Below, piece after piece: positions 1 through 13,400 of a DNA stretch of 64,000 bases; within the stretch, counting starts at the first letter, position 1; every line of letters begins with the position of its first letter. The translations under genes were made by a program, and so were the position numbers. This DNA is from Lepisosteus oculatus (lineage: Eukaryota; Chordata; Actinopteri; Semionotiformes; Lepisosteidae). The stretch is from NCBI RefSeq assembly GCF_040954835.1, contig NC_090718.1, forward strand, positions 11,547,532-11,611,531, given 5' to 3'. Below the pieces are notes generated by a model. It searched no databases, was not told the origin of the DNA, and was given only the letters and a program-made list of their open reading frames with translations.

Positions 1-1409
1 CGCTATTCCGGGAGCGCTGTTCACAGGGACTAGCAGCCTCTGAGGATACCAACCGTATCGTTTTCGGCTGAAGTGGAAACCGTAACTATACAAGAAAACA
101 AGGAGTTAAGATTACAGCTTCCTCGCTGGGTGTTCGGCACTGTGGGCACAGCCCGGAGACGAAGAGTAAGGGGGGAGAATTTAAAAAGGAAGATATATAC
201 AAAATAATGTATCTAAATTATTACTAGTGTCGTGCTTGCTCTACAGACGCTGGCATTACTGCGTATTAAACCTTGACAATGATTTTTTTTTGTTAAAAAA
301 GGAAAACTGGTTGCATAGGTTGCCGTTTAGATGTAGCGTTCGTAAATAATCCTAACCCACTAGCTATTAATGATACTGTAACTACTGACGCGATTATATT
401 TGATGGACATTTGTGGTTATTATTTGAACACGGCTACAACAAAAACAAAAAAAAACATCCAGGGGTGACAATATCGATATAACCCACGTTGCAGCTAATA
501 CTATCAAATCAACTACGCAAATTCCGTGCATCAATGGAATATTACACAAGACCGAGGGAGCGGGTCTGAATGTGGATTCTGAAAATGTGGGACGTTAACC
601 GGAGCAATGTAAGGCGATATAACCTGGACGGACTGAAACACCTGCGCTGGTAAATTCTCAAGACTAAAAGTGGTCAGTGGGGAAACTGGTTTTCACACAC
701 ACAAAAAAAACCCACGAGCGAGACAACGAAACGAAGGGTAGACACAGAAGACGGATTTTTTTCATTCTTTCATTATTTTTTTGTGCACTTTGCATACTGT
801 ACCTCAGCCATGCATCTTTCTCGACGTCAAGAACATGACGCCAGGACCCCAGTTGTCTAAACACACGCGAAACTCTCGACAGGAGAGGAAGACTTTATTT
901 CACTCTTGGTCACAAATAACCAGGGCGACCCCAGAAAGCGCCCTGCAGCTGAAAGTGTGCCGGAGACCACCGAATATGCGAATATTAAACACAGAGACAT
1001 TTAATGACATTGTTGCATTAACGTAAGCCTGTGAGAATATTTGTGTATTAACGCACGTTTATCTATCGTACATCATAAATGATATGAATATACATTACGT
1101 TTACCGCACTGTTCATACATTGAATGCTGTATATTATTTAACTCACGCTCAGCTATAGGTTCATTTCGGATGCCCTTTTCAAACATCGGATGTCTAATTC
1201 AAACATCCTTTGCCATTCCTATAATTTGTGACTGCGCCCCAGATGACTGACATATTTCATTTTATCATCATCCTAAGGACATCGTGAAGAACAGAAGGAA
1301 AAAGAAGCAGGCGTTCTCTTTTTTTTTTGTTTTGGCTTTTGCTGAATTCGCACTCGGACTGCACGTCAAGCATCAGCTCCCAGTACTTGGATAAGGGTGG
1401 ATATTAAGC
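1..1409. other. Upstream region and 5' UTR of C2CD2L
   Basis: No gene was recognised here. The stretch is AT-rich with several homopolymer A/T runs. It ends in the presumed 5' UTR of C2CD2L, whose ATG is at 1410. No TATA box in a convincing position was seen. CpG density rises only inside exon 1 (about 1480-1700), so the promoter may overlap the start of the coding sequence. In human, DPAGT1 is the divergent neighbour of C2CD2L. I looked on the - strand for its first exon and found nothing recognisable in these 1.4 kb. Confidence 0.5.
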
Positions 1410-4400
1410 ATGGCACTAGTACGGCTTCAGGATGTCAGCTGGTTCCTTTTAGTTGCGCTCTTCTTCGCCTCCGTCCTGACTGTCCTCTCGTGGCTGGTGC
1501 AGTATTCGAGGGGAGTATTGCGGCGGCGGACCGGCCGGCTGGGCTACCAGCGCAGCGGCTCGGTCTCTGTGCCCGGGACCGCACCTCGCCAGATCCGCGC
1601 CGGGGGCGTGTGGGGCTCCCTACTGAAGCTGGGGTTCGGGCTGGACGGAGGAAGCGGGGTCAGCGGCGAAAGCGAGGCAGGGGTGAAGGGCCTGTTGTCA
1701 TCCCTGTTCGCCTTCAAGTCGTTTCGGGAGAACTGGCAGCGGACCTGGGTTCGAGCCCTCAACGAGCAAGCGTGTCGGAATGGGGTGAGTGTGTGACATT
1801 CCCAAAGCGGGCGGGGGATCTTGGTGTGATGCCGGATGAAGACGCAATATCCTTCAAACGGACATCATTATTGAATAGGTAGATATTTCGGACTGCCTGT
1901 CAAAATGAATGCATTTCTATTCATACAGTATGTCAGCTTCAAATGTTTTCTTTGGGAAAATGAATTAAATGTCTCTTTTTTTTACCTTAAAGCATCGCTG
2001 GATTCCGCAAATTAAAGCCGCCCTTTACAGTGACAAGCGAAAACGTCTCACTTTTAAACTTCTATCATGCTCTAATATTGTTTTCAGTATGCTCTACCGT
2101 GAATCTAAGTGCTTAGACTTTGGGTGGTAGTTTGCAATATCATTTGTAAGTAAGGGCCAATGCCAATGTCTGTCGATAAGTGTTGATTTACAGCAGCTTA
2201 CTTCTCGTCAGCACAAGAGATGCCCAGTGCTGTCTGTGTGGGCGCAGCGATATTGATGGGTGGTGGGAGTTTTAGGACATGATATGTGGGCATGTTGCTT
2301 ATCTGTACACTGTGCTCTTGTGCTCATCTGTTTTACAGATGAAGGAGATGACGACAATAAAGAGGGAAAGTAGTCATTTTTAAAATGAACCACGGAGCTA
2401 ACATTTTAATCTCCTCTTGTTAGTGCTTCTGAAATGTAATTACATATAAGTGGCACAGACTATTGTTAATTTACTGTAAAGTCAAAACCTGGACTGTTTT
2501 AGGCCATGCAAAGTTTCATTTTTGTATTGCAATACAAAATGCAATAAAGAGAAGACAAATGTTGAATAACACAAGCAGACAAACTCAGCTACACAAAGGG
2601 CAGACCCCCAGACCCACAGAAACTTGACTTGGGCAAGAGCTGGAACCCATTTCTCATCTCTTCACAAACCAGTAAGAAGAGATAAAATGAGGCACACACA
2701 AGCCAGAACTGACAAATACACTAGCCATTGCAGCCTGTACCATGTTTCTACTTGGGGGGACAGGCATTTACAGAGTCACCTCAAAAATAGCGACACGAGC
2801 AATCAAAGCACTGGTTGTGCAAGGGATCACTTTCTAACGTCTTTGAGCCGCTTTCAAGATCAAGTGCACCAAAGTCAATGCAAACTTAGTCAGACATGCA
2901 CAAGTAGCAGCCCCAGAAGTGACACCACCCTCCTGTGATATCTAGACAGTGTAATACTCAGCCACAGTAGGGGACTGGCCTTTTGGCATAGGGGAATTAA
3001 CCACTGTCTAGAGAGCGGTGCTGTGCTAGGTCAGAGCCTGCGAGAGATCAGGGTAGGGGCAAGATCCCAGCAGGGGCAAGGGGAGCTGTACACAAGAGCG
3101 CCAATGGTGACCACAGTTACTGTCCCCACCAGAAAATAGTCACCCCCCGCTCCCCCCCCCCCCCCCCTTCTCCCTCTCCCCTGCACCCACTGGCTGTGGC
3201 AGGAGCATCTACTCTTCAGAGGTCCTCCCCTCTGTTTTGTTTTTCCTCCCCTGCACTTGATCTCTCCATATAAAAGCCGGGACGAGATGCCCCATGGACA
3301 TGAAATAAAATCGGCAGGCTACCCTTTCGGCCACCCATGTGTGAGGCAATAGAACTCGCTGGGATCAGAGCAGACGTTTGTGCAGGAGGGCTCTCACACC
3401 ACAGCAGGGCTCTGATGATGTGTCACACACCCTTGACCTGTGATAGTTTATTTGCCATTTATGAACATGTTCCTATATTAACATTAACTATGGATTCTTT
3501 TGGTGACTTGCTTTGAAGTTAGAAAACGTGACTTCAAGTCCACAATGCAAACCAGACTTTTCACAATGCTGAATCTGCATGATCAAAATCATGAGTGTGT
3601 TTTTGACTTCTGTGGATTTTGTACACTTTCCAACCTATTCTACAAGATCCACTTTGCAGTGGTTATTATAGGTACTTTGGATATTTGGTGCTTCAGGCAG
3701 ATGCAACGCAGCTTTAAATGGAATTCTACCAGGAGATCAGTCTGGAAATTCTCACTGGCCAAAGGTGTCAGATTGCCTTCATAAAAAAAATGCGATTTAT
3801 TTTTATAGAGGTTTTGAAATGACGTTTACTGCACAGGCAGGGTGAGATTACTCATCAATTAAATTCATGTCATTTCCAGGATTCCCAACTCTTTCCGGTT
3901 ACAGCTATTCTATCCGAAAAGTCTTACAATCCAAGAAACATTTTTTGGTTCAGCACTATTTGATATCAGTTTTTTTTTTCAGTTTAATACCGATGTTAAC
4001 CGATTAACCGATTAAATCAAATTTGAAAAAGGGGGGTGATTTATATTCAGAAGAACAGCTGATAGAGAACAGGGGCTGGATATGACAGTTCTCATAGGAC
4101 ACAGGGCTTGTGGCTTTTGATCGACCTCAAAGCTCCAAATGAAGTCAAAAGCGTTCAGATTAGAGGCTCACCTGGACAGATTTAACGTTTTCGCGAGGTG
4201 GTTTAGAGCTTGCTATTTTAAAAGCCAAACCAGACCTGTGCGTTTGTGTAAGACAGCCAGCGCTGTGGAAGAGTGCTGATTGTGTGCAGTGACTCGAACG
4301 ATCCCACCTGACAGGCTGAGGGAGCTGGGGAGAGTCCACACAGGACACAAACCTGTGGCCCCCTGGGAAGACCTGTAACAGGGGAATATAAAACGTAACA

Positions 4401-7400
4401 CCTAGTGAGAGGTGCAGTAATAAATGCCAGGTATTTACCTGCTGCTCGGGGAGGAATGCTGTTGGGCCAGAAGCTCAGTCAGCCCACAGAACAGTCACCA
4501 TGAGTATGCTCATCAGCAGGGCCCAGGGCTGGCTTTTGTTTTGATACAAGCGGCTGTATTTTGAGAATTCAGCTTTGCGATAGAGGGAGACATTCCTGAA
4601 AACCTCTTCGCCGGGTTAATCACTGCCAGATTCAAATGCCATTGATCACTTAGGCATCAGGTTAGTCTTGTCTTTTAGGGAAGGTATTAATTCCAATGGT
4701 ACTAAGAGTCCCTTTGTTTTGTTGTCCATGTCACGTGAGCCTGTCACTGGCTGCAGAACAGAGACTGGTCTGGCCTATCCCCCATAACCACAAGATCTCA
4801 TTCACTCACAGCACAGTGTGTGTAAATACCTTGGACCTGACAAACCAGACTTGCAAGTTTGTACGGAATGACACACTTGAGCTGAGGGCAATATCAGAGG
4901 TTTCGGCGCATTCAAAAGTAATTCCAGTGACACCAGCCTGTCAAATAATGTCATCTTTTGACCAGTTCTGTTGCTTCTTGCTTACTAGACAGCTCTGCAT
5001 CCCCCAACAAAAAAGTGAATACAGTTGATTAGCACTGTCGAAAGAATGCAGAGACAGCAGAAGTTCCTCTGTGTCTTATGTACTGTATAACAACCCAGAT
5101 ACCTGCTTCGTTTACTGTTTGGCGTTCCCACATTTTCACTCGTTTCGGAAGACTGGACTTGCCATAATCCTGTCACCTAAACAATGGAGATAGCCTAGTT
5201 TGGAGCATAGTTTTGTGAGCCTGTTTGAGAAACGATGAGGAAGGTCTGTTTAAAAAAAAGGGGGGGATTTGTGCTTGAGCAATAAACATTTACACTTCAG
5301 TGTTTCAATGAAAATATTCTCAAATTGGAAGTATATTTCTATAGTCCTAAACAAATCGCAGGGTCATTTAAATGCATTGTGTGCATACAGGCAATGCATT
5401 TAGAATTTGTTTGTTTTTTTTTGCTTTAGAGGTTTTTAAAGTAAGGCGCAAATCTAATACAGCCCAAGTAGTTCATTTTGTCTGGATCCACATTGTCGAA
5501 TTTGAAGCAGCCCGGTTCTTGAGTTAATTCAGGCTCTGAATTCAAAGCTTTTACGCCTTTTCACCCCTACATCCCCACCCCCCCTTTCTGTGCAGTAACA
5601 TACCCAGCTGATTCCCCTTCTCTCTCTCCCTCATTGCTCAGAGGCAGGCCTGAGCGCCTGTGATGACAGCTTCCTTGAACAGCCTCCCCTGCATTAGTGC
5701 AGCTCTCCCCTGCTCTCTCCCAAGCTCTTGACACTTTTAAACAGCGCTTGCTAGCCACTGAGATTCGCAAACACATTCGCAGCCTGCAGGCCTTCACTGT
5801 ACCCACTGTGCTGCTGAACACACTGCAGATCCACACTTCCAGGCTGAGCTAGGGGCACACTGCAGATCGGCACTCCCAACATGGAGATACTGAACACCGT
5901 GCAGCTGAGCTCTCTCACGCTGAGCTACTTATTGCACAGCAGCCCACTGCTGAACCCTCTGAACTACTGAACACACTGCAAATCAACACTCTTGCACAGA
6001 GCCTAAAAACACCTGCAACACTAACCATCGATCTGCCACAGTGTGGTTCAGTACTCTTAACACTGTAGACTCACACTCATTCATTGAGCTGCTCAACACC
6101 TTCTGCTATAGGCTATAGGCACATCTAATTACTACAACACATTCTATTTTCTTAAAGCCATGATTTACCTACACATCTCTTCAAACACAATACTTCCTAG
6201 AGTCACCTTGGGATCACAGATGAGAAATCAAAATGGACTGCGTAGAAAGTGTTATGAAAACGTTTTTCCTACTTTGTCGTGTCATCTGGACTGAATTATG
6301 GTCTGTTCACCAATGGAGTCGCAAGATGGCTGACAAGGTTTGACCATCTGTCTGTTTCTTGGGAAGCTGTAGCATAGACACAATGAAAAGGTTGCTTAGT
6401 TAAGCCTGAGAACTGTGGGACAGAAAATGGCCACATTTTAAAACCTATTATACTGTATATGGCCAAGGAAATAATTCCACATGACTTCATCAGAAATACA
6501 AAGTTCCTTATTCTGGCTGTCTGTGCAAAAACTGCATTGTTCTACATCATATCATATAACAACACAGCAGGAGGTGGAAGACATACTGTATTTGTGGGTG
6601 GTATTTATCACTGACCCTCAAAACTGTGTTGATCAAGACCAAAAAAGTTAGCTGCATCAACACCGCTGTACAAAAGCACATTGTCTCTGAGCATTCAACT
6701 GCCGATTTAACAAGTCTTGTTTGGCCCAAGAGGCTAACGGGCACCTTACTGTTGTTACCTGGCTGCCCTGTTCATTCAACTGGCTGCACTTCAAATTACA
6801 TGCTGAGGAGGGTAGTCAGGCAACTGAGCACTGCTGTGTGGTGTGGTATAGTGTTACAACTCAGAAGAAAGACATTATGAGCAATACCTATTATCTTGAG
6901 AACCAACAGGGGGGTAACATGACTTGAAATCAGGAGAAAAGTGCTGCTTCATTCAGTGTGTACCTTCACATGATCTGAAGTAGCGGAATGAATCTGAGGC
7001 CTGAGTCAAATTACTGGTGCAGAAGAGGTTTCTAGCTGTATGCCTGATGTATGTTGTTGTTGTTGTTTTCGTTGCAATAATAGAATAAACACAGATTCAT
7101 TCAACATTTTTGAGTTGGGGTCTTCAAAGGATTCAGCTAAACTAAGCTCACAATATTACAATTAAAACAGTTTTGGGCGCAACAAAAAGAAAGCACTGCA
7201 ATTGAAAGCAAAACTCCTTACACGAGTCTTGCATGGGGTGACTTTTGAATCCTAAATATTGAGCTGTAAAATAAAATGGCAAAAAGAGTAAAATCTTTGC
7301 CTAATGTGTAATATGTTTTGGGAGATGTCAGACCATCTTCCCTTCTTAATCAGCACTTACAGTGCCCTCCAGAATTATTGCCACCCTTGGTAAAGATGAG

Positions 7401-10400
7401 CAAAAAAGGCTATGAAAAAAACGATTTAGTTTTTTCTTTGAATAATTGTACCTCACTGAAAGGTTAGATTTTTCTCATATTTTCAGTGTAAGATCAAACC
7501 GATAAACAACAGAGACATTTTTTCATAGCCTTTTTTGCTCATCTTTACCAAGGGTGCCCATAATTCTGGAGGGCACTGTACTGATTGAGATGTAAGTGCC
7601 GATGATGACTGGTGTAAATACACTGATCCTGGTGAGCTTTTCCCCTTCGACCATCATAATTGTTGGTAATATAGTAACCGTAGTGGGGGGGGTTCACTGT
7701 TTTGGAAGAGTTTCGAACCTGCGCCGCGCCGAAGCAGGAGCAGTGCAGCTGTTGACTCCCACGCTGTGACAGTGCACAGCTCCACCTTCAAAGCCTGGCT
7801 GTGCAAAAAAACCCACAGAAGCGCTAAGGAGCTTTCTACCTCTGTAATCCTGGGATTTGGCAGACGGCCATGGCACAGCTGGCCAATGTGTGGTGTTACG
7901 GACAGGACGCCCTCTCAGGGCACACAGCACCACGCAAGCTGAGCTGCATCCCTATCACTAGACACAAGCGCTCATAGATAAGCAGCCTATAGGTGACAGT
8001 TTAGACTCAGGCCAACATCTGTCTTTATTCAGTCCTTGCAAATCAGTCCTTTCAGATGATCCATTTCATACCAGGGAATTACCAATGGCTTTTCCTCCAG
8101 CAATTTTTTAGAGCAGTGATTAGGATACAGGGACGTAAAAGCCCTACAGCTATTTTGCACACATTTATCATGCTTGTATCATTGATTCAGCCTCGTTTCA
8201 AGAATAACAGCTGATTTTGCCTGCATTCTTGTCATCCAAACCAGACAGAGGGAAATCTTTTGCCAGACTTTTACTCCTTCATTGCCTGTATGGATACCGT
8301 TGGCTGTAAATCTGGGAATTTGGTCTTGTGTTGCATTTGCTGCACAGAGAGGCAGGATGGGAATGGGTCTGGAAGATGCATTTGTGCTTCTCAGTTTCCC
8401 CCTGCAGACACTCGTTTAGGGACACTGCTTTAACAGGGGGGTTCAGACCAATCCACTGCATCTTTGCCCAGTGTGCCCCACGGCATTATTGACATAAGGA
8501 GCACATGGGCATGTGTGAGTGCCGAATGGGACTTTTGCTCCCTTGTGAAAAGCGGCTTGCAGAGCTGTGTCCTGCATGTGCCTGTTGTGCAGGATTAATC
8601 AAAAAAGAGGTCCCGTTTTGTCCACAGTTTGGTCCCATTTGACTTTCTACTTGCGTACACTTGCAAACAATATCCCAAGGTCGCGAATGTACTAGTCTCA
8701 TTTCCTAATAATAACAGAGTCTAAAACATGTATGAGTGGGTGAAGCATTTTTATACGGGTGGTCCTGTGCCTCTCAACACACTTTTGCTGTGCTAGACTT
8801 AATGCAAACCTGATTTTTTTATACAAATCTCTTCATCTACGAACCCAGCTACGCCTCCTCAGCCAGCAAACATGAGGACCTAGGAGTGCAGGAACATTTC
8901 TAGAACAGAAAAAAGGGAAAAGGGGTTGAGAAATGCCATACAGGTACTTCAGTTGCCCACATCAGTGCCATAGCCACTATATTTAAAACAGATGACCAAA
9001 TTTAGACTTTAGACAGGTGAACTGGATGGCTTTTGGACTGTACGCGTCTCATCTTAAAAGGCCTACTGTTACTGGAAATATCATACTCTTGTTTTCCATG
9101 CACTACTGTACCATGCTGCTTCTAATAGGAATGTCATATTACATGCTTGTGGAGAAACACAGTGCACATTATTCATGGAAACACAGGACTGTAATTATGT
9201 GCTGGAAATGTCCAGAATTTTAAGACATTAAAGATTAAGAGCTCTGCAGGTGACTGTTCAATTGTACCTTTTGCCTGGGGGCTTCTAAAGGATTTTGGAG
9301 CTGCAGGACAACTGCACTTTTTTAAAAAATCCAAGTGCGATCAGAAACGCAGGCCTGCGCGCTCACTCCTGAAGAAAACACTGAGGCGCTGTGCTGGATG
9401 GGTCGAGCTCTGCCTTCAGGGGGTTGATATTTTTGGTGTGCCCCGAGGCCTCTTGCAGCAGGGCGGGGCTGTGGACAGCACGCTGCTGCTGAGCCCAGGG
9501 TGACCCCGAAATCCAAACAACACCCCTCTTAGCCTCTTACTGCAAAATGATACTCTCTTTCCAGGTGGCTGTTTTCAATCCCTGTGGGTTGGCCACTCTT
9601 GCAAATGTGCGACTCTGTATGGAAATTGGCAACCCACGGACACTTCAAAGCTGAGCACACTTTGTGCAGCCTTCCCAGCTTCCCCTGCTGCGCTGACAGG
9701 ATCAGTGCTTAAACCATTTTATTAAGCACCTCTGTGCTCTGACTCGGCCAGTGCGTTGTTCCCCACGTGGTTATTAAGCATCTGCATTAAGGTGCCTGAA
9801 ACACATTCCTTGAAGTCTGCGGAAGGCGTGTTCATTTTTCTCCCCACTGCCGTTCGTGAAAGGAGTGCTGCGATTTGCAAAGTGAAAAGCCCTGGGCTCA
9901 TGCAAATATATCTGAAGGGCCTTGTTTGCATTTAGCTTAGTCAGAGCTTGGATTTACTGTGTATTGCAAGACGAGATGATGAAATCTTTTTCTCCTACAG
10001 TACCTACTGCAAAAGCAGCATGCATACATGTACTGTATATATGTGATAAACAGTGACGAAGATAAGGACGGGCCAGAATAATGAAATTAGCATAGATGAT
10101 TCATTCTCAGTTATTTAAACAAAGCAATGAGATCTGAAAGGAAACACTACCTTTCATTAGTTTATCGTAAATTGAGGCATTGTAATACATCCTAATTTAT
10201 TGTTGAGTCAAGGCCATAAATTGGTTTAAAATAGCACACATGGATGTACCGGTAATTTGTGTGTATATATAGACAGACTCGCTGTATATTAAGGGATAAC
10301 CTTTATTTTTCTTTTCTTTGGTCTATGAAAGAAAGTTCGGGAGTGAAGGAGGGGGATGGCGAGTGTAATTCGTGACAATGGGATTTGATAAGCCCTCCTG

Positions 10401-13400
10401 AGCCGGTTGTATTACCTGATTAAAGCTGCCGAATGAGCTCTTTGAACGGTGCGGCTAATCTGGTGGTTGAGGGACACTGAGAAGGCAGGAGAGACACCCT
10501 TGTGAACGGCAGGACATCCTGCTCCTGGTGTCCTGTCCCACCCCACAGTCCTGATGGCCCCACTGGGTTGTACAGCCACGTCAGCTAACCTCACTTCTGA
10601 AGTCCACCGTCCTATTTTATTCTGAATCCTTTTTACGTGCTGCACGAAATCATCCAGGAAGGGGTAGGAAAAGGTGACTTCATGTTATACAGCCACTCGG
10701 TTTGGATCTTTCTGGGTCAGTACTTGTACAGGGTCGTGATTCGGCAGGGCTGGGGCTGTGGTAGGTTGCTGGGCAACATGTTTGTTTTGATGTGAAGCAA
10801 ACTACAGATCTGAGACTGGGGAGGTGACTGCGTCTAAACTGCATGGGCTAGGATCTCCTATGGTTCCTCTGCAGGTCCAGGCCTGTAATGCTTCTTTAAG
10901 TGGAATACCATCAGATTAATTGTTCATCTCCTTTTGTGCACTCTGGTGTTTTGGTCAGTGCTGAGCTATACATCTATGCAGTCTAATGTCAATGGTCCTC
11001 ACTTTGAATATGTTAGAGGAGATATTAGAACATCAGATAGGTCATTTGGAAACAATGTTTTACCTCATAATGATACGGGCCCTCCCTCTCCTCTCCTCAG
11101 AGCTCCATCCAGATCACCTTTGAGGACAGCCTCCAGCTCCCTTCCTCGGCCTCCATCAGTCATGTGACCTGCACGGACCAATCAGAGCAGAGCATGGTGA
11201 GCTCCCTGCCTTGCCCACCATGCCTGGGTGGTCACAGGAATATCAGTACAAAAGGATGGTTACGAATAAGAGGAGGCCATTTGGCCCATCTTGCCTGATT
11301 GTTAGGTAGTTGACCTGAGGATCGATTCATCTCATCGACTCAATTTGAAGAAGCCAGGGTCTGAGTTTTAAGACCATAATTGGGTAGCTTTTACTACAAC
11401 CCTTTGTGTAAAGACGTCTGGGTGTCTGTCGGTGCCTCCATTGACTTTTGAGGAGGCTTGTACCATGGTTAAAGTCTCAAAGTCTTTAAACAAGGCACTG
11501 AGCATCTCAAAACAAATTGTAGCCCACCTCTTAACTTGTGCCTCCTCCTAAACGTGTACCCAGAGCCAGAGAGCACTTTGAGCTCGGATTGGAGAGGTTA
11601 CCGGACACCCCTTCTATAACCTGACGCTATTTCTGGTTTTCTCTCTCCGTCTCTGGTTTTCTCCCTCACAGGTGTTGCAGTGCCACTGCGCGGTGGACAC
11701 AGTGGCCTTCCCAGTGACGGTCACCCAGCAGTCACCCGCTGCCGTCTCCTTGGATACTTATCAGGTCGCCATGGCGCCCATGGAAGCTCAGGTAAGAGGG
11801 ATGTGCAGGGTTTGCATTTGTGGGTAAGAGTGCGTGTGTGAAAACAAGCCTGTGTGAAGTGCAGGGCAGATGGATTAAGGTGCTGCCCAGTTTCTGTGCT
11901 TCGTCTTTCGCAACACGATCGCTCAGTTGTCCCCTTCCCGTCTCTGTACGTCTAACTGGGAGACAATGTCCCGAAACCCTGGCATTTTTTTATCGAATGA
12001 AAGGAAATGAGATGACTTCCATTGTAGTAATCAAAATCTGTTGCAGAATCCGAATTCCATCACCCTGTTTTCCTTGAAAACAAGAATGAAATTGCCTGGG
12101 CTGAGCTAAAATATTGAGCTAAACTTCTTTCTCTTGAGAAAAGGTCATTCAAAGACGTGTCATACCCCACTGGAGACTCAAACCAGCACAAACGGTGCAC
12201 TCAATCAGACACAAAATGGCGGCGCCGCTGGCTTTGTTTACATAAAAATAGTTTGCATCCTGGGTGCTGTGTAAGACTTGTGGACTACTCCCCCTGTGGA
12301 TAGACCTCAGGCAGCTCCAGCACCTGGGTTCCTGGACTGACGTGAATTCAGCTGACAGCTTGAAGAAACAGGTTCAATTGGCCCGCACAAGGTTACACAA
12401 TACCAGTGTAACCTGAACACCACATACTGAACTCTGTGTTTCTCTCCGTCTTCACCTATTTCAGTTGGTCATCTGCCTGGAGGAGGTGGAGGAAGAGGGC
12501 CTGCTGGTGTCCTGGACTTTCTCCCAGCAACCCCTGCTGTCCCTCACCGTCACCCCACGCAGGATCCAGAAAGACGTAAGAGCCAGGAACCCCAGTGCCT
12601 GCAGTGCTGTGGAAACACCCCAGCGCTTGTCCACTCAGACCAGGGCTTATCTGCAAAAAATACACAGTCTGATCATTTTCCAAGCTTTTGTCTCCCTCGC
12701 GTTCTAAAAAGAAATTAAATTTCTCACGACTAGTGGTCTTGTTCTGGGATTTTACTGAGCAGAGGTACAAGAGGAATTGATGGATTTGGACTACTTCAGA
12801 CGCCTTTAGTGAACAGTGAATATGTTACAGCTTGCACACTGCTTTAGAATGAGAGGAAGTTTTTGAAATAGTTATATGGAGATCAAAAACACTGAACCTT
12901 GGGTTCACCAACCTTCTGGAAGGGACGGTGTATACATGATGTCTTACTGTTCGTGTCTGTGTGGTTTATGCTGCCCAGGTGAATGATGGGAAGGTGGATC
13001 TCGGCACTATTGGGGAGCTGGTGAGGGACACCATCGTCAGCACACAGCCAGCCATGATCATCAACCTTAGGGCCTGCATCTCCAGCCCTGCGGTGAGACA
13101 CGTTTCCCAGCACGTTTTTCTAATCACTATGTCGTTACACAAAACTGCAGAAATGGTAAAGGAAATGGGAATCGCAATGCTATTTTGGGGTGGGGGGGTT
13201 TAGAAAAAATCAGCATTGATGAGTGCATTTCAAAGCACAACAAAAGTAAAATGTACACAGTAACTTGTAAAACCTCCGATTTACACTACAAAATAGACAA
13301 TTTCCAGGTCTGAGCTGCGCCAAGTTCTACGATTCAGAATGAGGCAACAAAACTTTCAGTGACGTAAAGCGGCCCTATGACATTGCAAACAAGCAGACTT

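Larger units (their letters stand above)
1785..11100 (+). other. Intron 1 of C2CD2L (9.3 kb)
   Basis: This is the largest intron of the gene, between the N-terminal anchor exon and exon 2. It contains no coding sequence I recognise. Supportable contents are a poly-C tract near 3150, a degenerate tandem repeat near 5810-6000, a (GTT)n run near 7052 and a Tc1-like MITE at 7360-7578. The remainder is unremarkable by eye. Its length and position are typical of introns that hold enhancers, but no specific element can be named. Confidence 0.6.

Noticed and set aside
1397-1882. A 161-codon frame overlapping C2CD2L exon 1
   Set aside because: It is out of frame with the membrane anchor and the family-matching protein that starts at 1410.
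7595-7640. A C/D-box snoRNA suggested by GATGATGA and CTGA
   Set aside because: The boxes are only about 20 nt apart with no terminal stem, too short for a snoRNA.
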